Below, one piece after another: positions 1 to 5,686 of a stretch of 5,686 nt of DNA (position 1 is its first letter; the number at the start of each line of letters is the position of its first letter). Below the pieces are notes generated by a model, which saw only the letters and a list, made by a program, of their open reading frames with translations, had not been told where the DNA came from and ran no database searches. The position numbers and the translations under genes were made by a program. Origin of the DNA: Gammaproteobacteria bacterium. GTDB taxonomy: Bacteria; Bacillota_I; Bacilli_A; Izemoplasmatales; UBA1188. The stretch is from the NCBI GenBank assembly GCA_024691665.1, contig JAILNJ010000069.1, forward strand, positions 1-5,686, read 5' to 3'.

Positions 1-304
1 GTACCATAATAGTTTGACCTACTGATACTACAAGACCCATGATAAATGTATTTAAGAACCATTTAGGGAAGTTAGTTTCTTTAAATAACTTCACATAGTT
101 ACCAAATCCAAACTTATGTGGAACAACATATCCTTCCATCCAAGTTGTTTCCATACGGAATGATTGAAGAACTATAGCTACAAATGGAACGAGCCAAATG
201 ATAGACATTATACCTAAAACAATATAAATAGCAGTGTTACTTATAACGTTTTTAGTTTTTTGACTCATATGTCTTTTAGGTGTTAATAATTTTTGTTCAT
301 CCAT
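1..304 (-). CDS. MalG/GanQ-type sugar ABC transporter permease (N-terminal part, runs off window)
   Basis: Inner-membrane permease subunit of a carbohydrate ABC importer (CUT1 type), expected to pair with the MalF-type permease just upstream. Only the first 101 codons are visible; the C-terminus, including the EAA loop that contacts the ATPase, lies beyond position 1. The translation begins MDEQKLLTPKRHMSQ. A short basic cytoplasmic tail is followed by a first membrane span at about residues 23-47. Next comes a soluble segment with FGFGNYVKLF and KWFLNT at residues 66-86, the typical MalG pattern before the second span, which then begins. The start at 304 is favoured because an AGGAGG lies 10 bases upstream and the ATG overlaps the MalF stop as TAATG, suggesting translational coupling. 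An in-frame ATG at codon 13 is a weaker alternative. GanQ is the likely orthologue by context with a galactanase, but the substrate is not shown by this sequence. Confidence 0.9.
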   Translation of the reverse strand, partial: MDEQKLLTPKRHMSQKTKNVISNTAIYIVLGIMSIIWLVPFVAIVLQSFRMETTWMEGYVVPHKFGFGNYVKLFKETNFPKWFLNTFIMGLVVSVGQTIMV

Positions 305-1863
305 TATGAGAAGTCCTCCTCATTCTTAGTTGCTGGAAGGAAGTTATAAACAATAAGAGATATTACAGCTACTACAACGAATACCATAATACCGATAACC
401 GCAGCTAATTTATAGTTACTATCAACGGTTGTAATCTTAAATAACCAAGTGATAAGTAAGTCAGTATAACCTGCACTACCACCAGCTGATGAACCATTAG
501 GATTAGTTGGTCCACCAGTTGTTAATAAGTAAATAACGTTAAAGTTATTAATATTTCCAATAAAGCTTGTGAGTAAGTATGGTCCAGTTACGAATAACAT
601 ATATGGAAGAGTAATCTTTGTATATTGTTGCCATACACTAGCACCATCAATCTTAGCTGATTCGTATAAATCAGCAGGAATGTTCATTAAGATACCAGTT
701 GCAATTAACATTAAGTATGGAATACCAATCCAAATGTTAATTAGAATAACTAGTATTCTTGCACTCCATTTTTCTTCCCACCATCTTATATTATCTTTTA
801 TCCAACCGAGGGATTTAAGCCAACCATTTATAATACCATCAGTCGCAAACATCTTTGATACATAAAGAAGTGAAACGAATTGAGGAATCGCAATAGTCAA
901 AACGAGTATTGTTCTCCAGAACTTCTTCATCTTGATGCCTCTCTTGTTGATCATAATTGCAACAAACATACCTAAAAAATAGTTTGTAAATGTTGCAAAG
1001 AATGCCCACATTAGAGTCCAGCCAAGAATTTCACCAAAGGTTGCACTAAAGTTACTACTACCTTTCTTAAAGTCAACTAGTTTATTAAAGTTATCAAGTC
1101 CTATCCAAGTAAATAAGTTATTTGAATATCCATTGTGTTGTGCATCATAGTTTGTAAATGCGATGATTATCATAAAGATAATTGGAAGCACAGTGAATAT
1201 GATAATACCTGTCAATGGAAGGGCAAGTAATGTTTTATGGAATTGATCATCTACTAAAGAATGTAGGTCATCTTTTCCGCTCTTTAAAGGTTTACCAGTT
1301 GCGAGTATTTCTTCTGCTATTCTATTTTGTTTTACATTTATTCTCCAAGTATAGATAAGTGCGATAATGAAGAAAATAGTTAAAATACCATATAGTAAAA
1401 TCTTAAATGAGTTATCACCATAAATAGTTTTTTCAACATCAATACCGCCAACATCTACCCATTCTGTATGTGGTCCTACTTTACCAAGGGTTCCAAGCAT
1501 TGAAAGCCAATGTATACCACCAAAGATTAAATATACAACAAATACTAATTGGAAGAATAGGAAGAATAAACCTCTAAGTATTTGTCCTCTTGCAAGATGT
1601 CCAAAACCAAAGATTAAGAATGACATTCTAGTTTTCCAGTCACCATTCTTAAAAGTTAAAAAGATATCTTTAGCCTCACCACCAATTTTTAAACCTGCTT
1701 TCTTAAAGAATCTACCGATCTTCTTAAAAAGATTTAAAAACCATCTAGGGATGGCTTTAAAGAAAGACAATAATTTATGTAAGAATTTCTTAAATTTAGG
1801 AAGTTTTAAGTAATCCAAGTCAGTCATATGTTGTCTGACTTTTTTCTCCTTTGTATTAGTCAT
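304..1863 (-). CDS. MalF/GanP-type sugar ABC transporter permease, 519 aa, with cationic N-terminal extension
   Basis: Membrane permease subunit of a CUT1-family oligosaccharide importer. Residues 1-78 form a lysine/phenylalanine-rich, probably cytoplasmic amphipathic extension. Hydrophobic spans follow at about 96-114, 156-173, 212-236, 277-305, 317-337, 367-392, 420-447 and 485-508, giving eight in all. The permease EAA loop is clear at 396-420: E401-S-A, G407, then I417-T-L-P420, the site that docks on the ATPase. The segment around residues 84-93 (IFGFGHLARG) and the loop containing YGDNSFKILLYG match my recollection of GanP-like and Firmicutes maltodextrin permeases rather than E. coli MalF, although total length is similar to MalF. 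The start is set by TAAGGAG six bases upstream. It follows the binding-protein gene after a 96-base gap containing a stem-loop and overlaps the MalG-type gene by one base. Family assignment is firm; galactan-oligosaccharide specificity is inferred from the neighbouring GH53 gene. Confidence 0.95.
   Translation of the reverse strand: MTNTKEKKVRQHMTDLDYLKLPKFKKFLHKLLSFFKAIPRWFLNLFKKIGRFFKKAGLKIGGEAKDIFLTFKNGDWKTRMSFLIFGFGHLARGQILRGLFFLFFQLVFVVYLIFGGIHWLSMLGTLGKVGPHTEWVDVGGIDVEKTIYGDNSFKILLYGILTIFFIIALIYTWRINVKQNRIAEEILATGKPLKSGKDDLHSLVDDQFHKTLLALPLTGIIIFTVLPIIFMIIIAFTNYDAQHNGYSNNLFTWIGLDNFNKLVDFKKGSSNFSATFGEILGWTLMWAFFATFTNYFLGMFVAIMINKRGIKMKKFWRTILVLTIAIPQFVSLLYVSKMFATDGIINGWLKSLGWIKDNIRWWEEKWSARILVILINIWIGIPYLMLIATGILMNIPADLYESAKIDGASVWQQYTKITLPYMLFVTGPYLLTSFIGNINNFNVIYLLTTGGPTNPNGSSAGGSAGYTDLLITWLFKITTVDSNYKLAAVIGIMVFVVVAVISLIVYNFLPATKNEEDFS
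315..320 (-). promoter_or_regulatory. Ribosome binding site of the MalG-type gene, inside the preceding gene
   Basis: AGGAGG on the minus strand lies 10 bases before the ATG at 304, inside the last codons of the MalF-type gene. The spacing is slightly long. It supports the start at 304, where stop and start share one base (TAATG). Confidence 0.7.
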
Positions 1864-1884
1864 TATTATCTCCTTAAATAAGAA

Positions 1885-1926
1885 ATGTGTAGGTTAGGTC
1901 ACAGAATAAGACCATAACCTACACAT
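1885..1926 (-). promoter_or_regulatory. Intercistronic stem-loop between binding-protein and permease genes
   Basis: An almost perfect inverted repeat: arms 1885-1900 and 1910-1926 pair over 16 base pairs with one bulged base, leaving a 9-base loop (1901-1909). On the transcript it sits 33 bases after the binding-protein stop and ends just before the MalF ribosome binding site. The bases after the stem are only moderately U-rich, so full termination is unlikely. The plausible role is partial termination or protection of the upstream mRNA from 3' decay, giving more binding protein than permease, as known for malE-malF style operons. Structure is seen; function is inferred. Confidence 0.7.
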
Positions 1927-1959
1927 ATGTAAAGTTCTAATTAATTATTAGGTTAATAA

Positions 1960-3507
1960 TTATTCTTCAACAGGAACGAGTTCGATTGTACCAGCAAGTG
2001 GATCTGAAGAAGTTACTGTGAGTTTAACTCTGTACTTACCAGCAGTTTCAACTACGAAGTTACCGCCTTCAGCATTACCAATAGCCTTATTCCAGTCACC
2101 GTCAAGTCTTACTTTGAATTCAGTACCAGCAGCGAAATCGAATGTTTGATCTGATAAGAATGTACCGTCAGTTTGTTTTGACATAGTATGATCAGCATCC
2201 CAGTTACCGAGTACTCCACCACCGATAACACCCCATGGGCCGTTAGTTGGAGAAGCTGGAACCTTATTAAGTAATGCATCAATAGCATCTTTATAACCTT
2301 TAAGTGCAGTGCTGATTTCAGCATCAGTCTTAGCGTTTCTAGCAGCAGTAGCTAAAGCCTTTGTTAAATCCCACCATTGACCAGGGTATTGACCTTGAGG
2401 TTGAGCGTATTCATTTTGTGCAGCAAGAGCAGCTAAAGCTTCATTAGCTTTAACTTTATCCATAGCTTGAACAGTCTTATTTGATGGTCCCCATTCAAGA
2501 GTATCAAATCTTTGTTCTTGGCATTCAGCACTTGTTAAATATTGAGCGAGTAAGTTTAAAGCAGCAGCCTTAGTAACATCTTCTTGTGGTTTAAGACCGA
2601 TAAGTTTGTTACCAGACATAGAGCCTAAATGATATGATTTGCCATCAACAGTGAAAGATGGGAGTTCAGCAACGCCATAGTTAGCACCAAGAGCTTCTTT
2701 AGTTTTTGGAGCATCCCAAGTACCAGATACTACGATTGCAGATGGAGTAGAAGCTGAGAAAGATGCAGGAGCGTTAGATGAGTTGTTATAGCAACGTGAA
2801 GTGAGAAGCTTTTGCATACCCTTCATAGCAATAACACCTTCAGGAGTGTTGTATGTATCATCGATATCAATAACTGTACCTTCGTCATTTAAAATGAAGT
2901 TAGCATGACAGCCAGTAGCGAAGAAGAATGCAGCATTATACCAACCAGAACCTTCGAGTTCGAATGAGAACATCTTACCAGCAGCTTCGCAATCAGCGAT
3001 TAAGCTTTCAAGGCTCTTTAAGTGTTCGGCATTAGTGATGACACTCTTATCATAATACATGAAGTATCCATTATCAGAAGTCATTGGATAAGCATATAAT
3101 TTGTTAGCGATTGTAGCAGCCAAAACAGCTCCACCGTCGTTATTTTCTTTTACCCAATTTGTAGCAGCATTACCAAGTTGTTGTAATGCTTGAGCTTCTT
3201 TTAGTCTAGCAAGTTGATCTTGTGGGAAGCAGTATAAATCTGCACCATTGTCAACGTCATTAATCATAGCAGCAGCTGCGTCACCTTCACCAGTAGCTTC
3301 TACTGTAGCTTCGATTACGATGCCTCTGTCATTTGTTTCATTGAACTTTGCGATTTGTTGTTCAAAGAGTCCAGTAGCAGCGTCAGCAGCCCAAACTTTA
3401 ATTGTGTAAGTTCCTGATAAATCCATTTGAGTTGTAGTCTTCTTACAACCAACTAGAGTTACAACAGCAACTAAAGCAAGGAATAAAGATAAAATTCTTC
3501 TTTTCAT
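1960..3507 (-). CDS. Lipoprotein sugar-binding protein (MalE/GanS type) with a C-terminal SusE/SusF-like domain, 515 aa
   Basis: Extracellular solute-binding lipoprotein that captures oligosaccharides for the two downstream permeases. The N-terminus MKRRILSLFLALVAVV is a lipoprotein signal peptide ending in the lipobox LVGC, so Cys21 should be lipidated and the protein tethered to the outer face of the membrane. Residues about 33-415 form a family-1 type binding protein: KVWAAD near 37, the NGYFMYYD hinge region at 146-153 and SGTWDA at 261-266. The protein is about 80-100 residues longer than most relatives. After a linker rich in Pro, Ser and Asn (about 415-424), residues 425-515 form an additional small beta-sandwich (WGVIGG, NWDADHTM, FKVRLDGDW, AGKYRVKL) that resembles SusE/SusF-type starch-binding modules. 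The start at 3507 has AAAGGAG five bases upstream; an upstream in-frame ATG at 3561 is rejected. The gene has its own promoter and heads the transporter operon. Substrate is inferred: galacto-oligosaccharide by context, but maltodextrin or other glycans cannot be excluded. Confidence 0.95.
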   Translation of the reverse strand: MKRRILSLFLALVAVVTLVGCKKTTTQMDLSGTYTIKVWAADAATGLFEQQIAKFNETNDRGIVIEATVEATGEGDAAAAMINDVDNGADLYCFPQDQLARLKEAQALQQLGNAATNWVKENNDGGAVLAATIANKLYAYPMTSDNGYFMYYDKSVITNAEHLKSLESLIADCEAAGKMFSFELEGSGWYNAAFFFATGCHANFILNDEGTVIDIDDTYNTPEGVIAMKGMQKLLTSRCYNNSSNAPASFSASTPSAIVVSGTWDAPKTKEALGANYGVAELPSFTVDGKSYHLGSMSGNKLIGLKPQEDVTKAAALNLLAQYLTSAECQEQRFDTLEWGPSNKTVQAMDKVKANEALAALAAQNEYAQPQGQYPGQWWDLTKALATAARNAKTDAEISTALKGYKDAIDALLNKVPASPTNGPWGVIGGGVLGNWDADHTMSKQTDGTFLSDQTFDFAAGTEFKVRLDGDWNKAIGNAEGGNFVVETAGKYRVKLTVTSSDPLAGTIELVPVEE

Positions 3508-3512
3508 TGTTT

Positions 3513-3519
3513 CTCCTTT
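3513..3519 (-). promoter_or_regulatory. Ribosome binding site fixing the binding-protein start
   Basis: AAAGGAG on the minus strand lies five bases before the ATG at 3507. It decides between this start and the in-frame ATG 18 codons upstream at 3561, which has no purine-rich site in front of it and would bury the signal peptide. Confidence 0.85.
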
Positions 3520-3566
3520 ATAATATTTATAAGTTTTTATCCTTTTTTTATTCAATTGCATAATGT

Positions 3567-3591
3567 AACATTTTTATATAATAAAAACGTT
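3567..3591 (-). repeat. Dyad / short stem-loop in the transporter operon leader
   Basis: Minus-strand AACGTTTTTAT and ATAAAAATGTT flank a 3-base loop, giving 11 pairs in RNA including one G-U. The dyad falls in the first part of the roughly 90-base leader and shares bases with the cre-like site. It could be a 5' stem-loop that stabilises the mRNA or a second DNA operator half-site pair. Its AT content makes chance formation possible. Confidence 0.4.
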
Positions 3592-3595
3592 TTCA
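3582..3595 (-). promoter_or_regulatory. cre-like / LacI-family operator over the transcription start
   Basis: TGAAAACGTTTTTA on the minus strand matches the Bacillus CcpA cre consensus TGWAANCGNTNWCA at 13 of 14 positions and has the central CG palindrome typical of LacI-family operators. It begins a few bases after the predicted start of transcription, where a bound repressor would block initiation or early elongation. It may be bound by CcpA (catabolite repression) or by a local LacI-type repressor such as a GanR homologue. Which one cannot be told from this window. Confidence 0.6.
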
Positions 3596-3603
3596 CAATT
3601 AAA

Positions 3604-3632
3604 AATATAGTCTACAAAACCACTTTTGTCAA
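3604..3632 (-). promoter_or_regulatory. Sigma-A-type promoter of the transporter operon
   Basis: Perfect -35 TTGACA (3627-3632), a 17-base spacer, and -10 TATATT (3604-3609, one mismatch to TATAAT). Transcription is predicted to start at about 3596-3600, giving a leader of about 90 bases before the binding-protein ATG. It lies immediately downstream of the galactanase terminator, so the transporter genes have their own start. Confidence 0.8.
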
Positions 3633-3637
3633 CTAAA

Positions 3638-3652
3638 ATGTTTATTAAACGT
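3638..3652. repeat. Imperfect palindrome just upstream of the -35 box
   Basis: ATGTTTA-T-TAAACGT: seven-base arms around a single central base with one mismatch. It sits five bases upstream of the -35 box. The position would suit an activator or a second repressor site for looping with the cre-like site, but in such AT-rich DNA it may be chance. Confidence 0.35.
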
Positions 3653-3673
3653 TCTATTAGAGAATTAGCCATT

Positions 3674-3706
3674 AAAAATAAACAAAAAGAGGGGTTTTAT
3701 CCCCTC
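3674..3706 (-). terminator. Rho-independent terminator of the galactanase gene
   Basis: On the minus strand GAGGGG (3701-3706), a six-base loop and CCCCTC (3689-3694) form a GC-rich stem, followed directly by TTTTTGTTTATTTTT (3674-3688). It is 37 bases after the GH53 stop codon and separates the galactanase from the transporter operon. Confidence 0.9.
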
Positions 3707-3743
3707 AAATTGTTAAAATTTGTAATTATTTTGTCAATAAGTA

Positions 3744-5686
3744 CTATTCAGCATCAGAAACAGAGTTTAGCATAGCATCATCAATCTTGCCCCATGCACC
3801 ATTTCCTGCTCCTCCGCACTTAACATAGATACCAACTTCTAAAGAAGATGTACCATCATATTCAAATGTATCAGTAACCATAGTATCCCAGTTACCATAT
3901 GTTGTAATATTACCAACTTTTCTTACTACTTCTACTCCATTAACTTTTACATATGCATAAACTTCTTGAGTTCCAGCATCACCACCCATAATAGAGATAG
4001 TGAATTTATATTTACCAGCTGTAGCTGTTGTGATAGTTTGAGAAATAACAAATTCAACTGCATCAGTGCCTGATGCCCAGAAATGATAGTGTTTAGTACC
4101 AGTTAATGAATCAGTAGCTTTATCTTCTACATATAGTTCATTAGCTTTCTTTCCATTTAATTCTTGTTTAACCCAAGGAGAACCTGTAGAGTTATCTTCA
4201 AAGCTCCAGTTTTCTACATAGTTAAATTCAACCATAGTAATATAGCAGTATGCAACCATACCTGATACATTACCAACTACTTGGTATCTTTGTGGGCCAT
4301 GAGTCTTCATATAATCTATTGCATCTTGACCTGCATTACCAACCACTTCTGTAGATGTTGTATCACTATTAACCTTATTAAGCTTTTCCCATACTACTGG
4401 CATAGATTGTTTAGAATCATCAGTTAATACTGCATTAGTTGTTGGCGGAAGTACGATTTCACCATTAAGGTCAATAATCATATTAATATCTTGAGTTGAA
4501 TCAACCTTAGTAGCAATTTCATTGCCAGTTCTTACTAAGTTAAATACTTTAAGTGATTCTAGTGGATGACCTGTTGCATCAAAGAATGCTTGGTTATCTA
4601 CAGCATTACCACCATAATATTTACCTGCATCATTAGGATCATATTCAGCTGCATAGCTTGATGCCCAACCAGAGCCATATCTTTCCCACTTAGCTGAGTT
4701 TTCTTCCCAAGAAGTTGTACCAACTGAAATCCAAGTACCTTCCCAGTAGCAGATACCAATACCATTCTTAATACCTTTTACTGTATCAATAATATTTCTA
4801 ACTGAATTAGCTTGTCCGTTAATTGTGAATGGATAATCCTTTACAATGGCTCCACCATCAGAGATAGTATTTCCATTAAAGTCTGTATCATCATTAGTGA
4901 ATGCATAAGATGTTTCAAGTACCATTACTTTCTTATTATATTTAGTGGCGATTTCACCTAAAACTGTAGATAAGTTTTCAAGTGTACCATGCCAATAAGG
5001 ATAATATGATGAACCAAATACATCATAGTCTACTCCGAAATACTTAAGTTGGAATGAATAATCTTTATAATTAGTAACCTTTTCAGGGTTAGCGAAGTGT
5101 ACAGCAACAAGTGCGTTAGGTGTAACTTCTCTTACAGCTTTAGAACCAGCCTTCATTAAATCAGTGATTTGTTTCCACTTAGATTCACCGCACATCTTAC
5201 CATTAGTTTCATTACCGATTTGAACCATACCAACGTCGATTCCTTCATCAACTAACTTCTTAAGACATTCTTTTGTATATTCATATAAAGCCTCAGCTTT
5301 AGTTTTTACATCCATATCTTTCCAAGCTTTTGGAACCATTTGTTTAGCTGGGTCAGCCCAGAAATCTGAATAATGGAAATTAACTAAGAGTTTCATTCCA
5401 TATTTAGTAGCTCTTTTACCAACTTCAATAGCGTTATTGATATCGCAGTTTCCACCACCATATCCATTAGAGTCTTTATCAAATGGGTCATTCCAAATTC
5501 TAACTCTTATATAATTAACTCCAGCTTCCGCTAAAGTCTTGTATACATCTTGTTCTTTTCCATCAAATGAGTAATACTTTACTCCAGATTTTTCTAGCGC
5601 TGGTACACATGATGCATCCATACCCATAATAAAATCATCAGATAATCCTTCTACCTTTTTAACGTATAAAGATTCTGAACTAGTTA
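3744..5686 (-). CDS. ganB: GH53 arabinogalactan endo-beta-1,4-galactanase, multidomain (5' end beyond window)
   Basis: Endo-hydrolase of beta-1,4-galactan, the side chain of pectic rhamnogalacturonan I, probably acting outside the cell. The frame stays open from the TAG stop to the window edge (646 residues visible). The signal peptide and true start are off-window; the ATG at 5627 lies inside the conserved GH53 opening DDFIMGMDAS and is not the start. Counting from that Met as residue 1, the GH53 barrel runs to about 368: FHYSDFWADP at 84-93, acid/base Glu140 in VQIGNE (codon 5208-5210), SYYPYWHGTL at 207-216, and nucleophile Glu238 in VMVLETSYA (codon 4914-4916). YWEGTW sits at 294-299, where better-known members have YWEPAW. 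Residues about 373-468 look like a bacterial Ig-like group 4 domain (LPPT, MPVVW). Residues about 471-622 form a beta-sandwich starting NWSFEDN, resembling CBM61 or CBM4/9-type binding modules. No sortase motif or membrane anchor is seen at the C-terminus. An intrinsic terminator follows. Confidence 0.95.
   Translation of the reverse strand, partial: TSSESLYVKKVEGLSDDFIMGMDASCVPALEKSGVKYYSFDGKEQDVYKTLAEAGVNYIRVRIWNDPFDKDSNGYGGGNCDINNAIEVGKRATKYGMKLLVNFHYSDFWADPAKQMVPKAWKDMDVKTKAEALYEYTKECLKKLVDEGIDVGMVQIGNETNGKMCGESKWKQITDLMKAGSKAVREVTPNALVAVHFANPEKVTNYKDYSFQLKYFGVDYDVFGSSYYPYWHGTLENLSTVLGEIATKYNKKVMVLETSYAFTNDDTDFNGNTISDGGAIVKDYPFTINGQANSVRNIIDTVKGIKNGIGICYWEGTWISVGTTSWEENSAKWERYGSGWASSYAAEYDPNDAGKYYGGNAVDNQAFFDATGHPLESLKVFNLVRTGNEIATKVDSTQDINMIIDLNGEIVLPPTTNAVLTDDSKQSMPVVWEKLNKVNSDTTSTEVVGNAGQDAIDYMKTHGPQRYQVVGNVSGMVAYCYITMVEFNYVENWSFEDNSTGSPWVKQELNGKKANELYVEDKATDSLTGTKHYHFWASGTDAVEFVISQTITTATAGKYKFTISIMGGDAGTQEVYAYVKVNGVEVVRKVGNITTYGNWDTMVTDTFEYDGTSSLEVGIYVKCGGAGNGAWGKIDDAMLNSVSDAE

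Noticed and set aside
569..865. Plus-strand open frame of 98 codons
   Set aside because: It is antisense to the well-supported MalF-type permease, its product resembles nothing I recognise, and no ribosome binding site is evident.
1942..1962. Short AT-only inverted repeat across the binding-protein stop codon
   Set aside because: Nine A-T pairs with a three-base loop give little stability, and such repeats are common by chance in AT-rich DNA.
2109..2324. Minus-strand open frame of 71 codons
   Set aside because: It lies out of frame inside the binding-protein gene, which has clear family motifs across the same bases.
3508..3561. In-frame ATG at 3561 that would extend the binding protein by 18 residues (MQLNKKRIK...)
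   Set aside because: There is no ribosome binding site before it, it would displace the lipoprotein signal peptide from the N-terminus, and a good AAAGGAG precedes the ATG at 3507.
3709..3737. Second TTGACA (3732-3737) with a possible -10 AACAAT (3709-3714) on the minus strand
   Set aside because: The -10 is poor and the transcript would run straight into the strong terminator at 3674-3706.
5625..5627. ATG at 5627 as the start of the galactanase
   Set aside because: It lies inside the conserved GH53 motif DDFIMG, has no ribosome binding site, and the frame is open upstream to the window edge.
1..5686. Possible Mollicutes-type code with TGA as tryptophan
   Set aside because: All conserved tryptophans in the four proteins are TGG and no in-frame TGA is needed to keep any gene open.
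1..5686. tRNA/rRNA genes, CRISPR arrays, insertion sequences
   Set aside because: No regularly spaced repeats, transposase-like coding sequence or recognisable structural RNA gene was seen; coding sequence fills almost the whole window.

Overview
The window is AT-rich DNA in which every gene lies on the minus strand, so transcription runs from high to low coordinates. It suggests a low-GC Gram-positive (Firmicutes/Bacilli-like), probably a plant-polysaccharide-degrading anaerobe from a gut-type habitat. Four signs point that way: strong AAGGAG-type ribosome binding sites, a sigma-A-type promoter, a lipobox lipoprotein signal, and protein families typical of that group. The standard genetic code is sufficient, because all tryptophans are read from TGG and the visible stops are TAA and TAG. 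The taxonomic placement is inference.

Layout in the direction of transcription: (1) positions 5686 down to 3744 hold most of a secreted-type GH53 endo-beta-1,4-galactanase. Its start lies beyond the window, and its catalytic domain is followed by an Ig-like domain and a carbohydrate-binding-type beta-sandwich. (2) The 236-base gap 3508-3743 holds an intrinsic terminator for the galactanase, then a TTGACA/TATATT promoter, a cre/LacI-family-like operator over the start of transcription, and further dyads. (3) Positions 3507-1960 encode a lipoprotein sugar-binding protein of the MalE type, which carries an extra C-terminal SusE/SusF-like beta-sandwich. (4) A 96-base gap carries a long stem-loop. 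(5) Positions 1863-304 encode a MalF/GanP-type permease with a cationic N-terminal extension. (6) A MalG/GanQ-type permease starts at 304, overlapping the previous stop by one base, and runs off the window.

Together this looks like a galactan (or galactan-derived oligosaccharide) utilisation locus. The GH53 enzyme would cut beta-1,4-galactan outside the cell, and the lipoprotein plus two permeases would import the oligosaccharides. No ATPase, regulator or intracellular beta-galactosidase is visible. The galactanase and the transporter appear to be separate transcription units. The most unusual element is the binding protein's C-terminal module, which resembles domains better known from Bacteroidetes starch-binding proteins.
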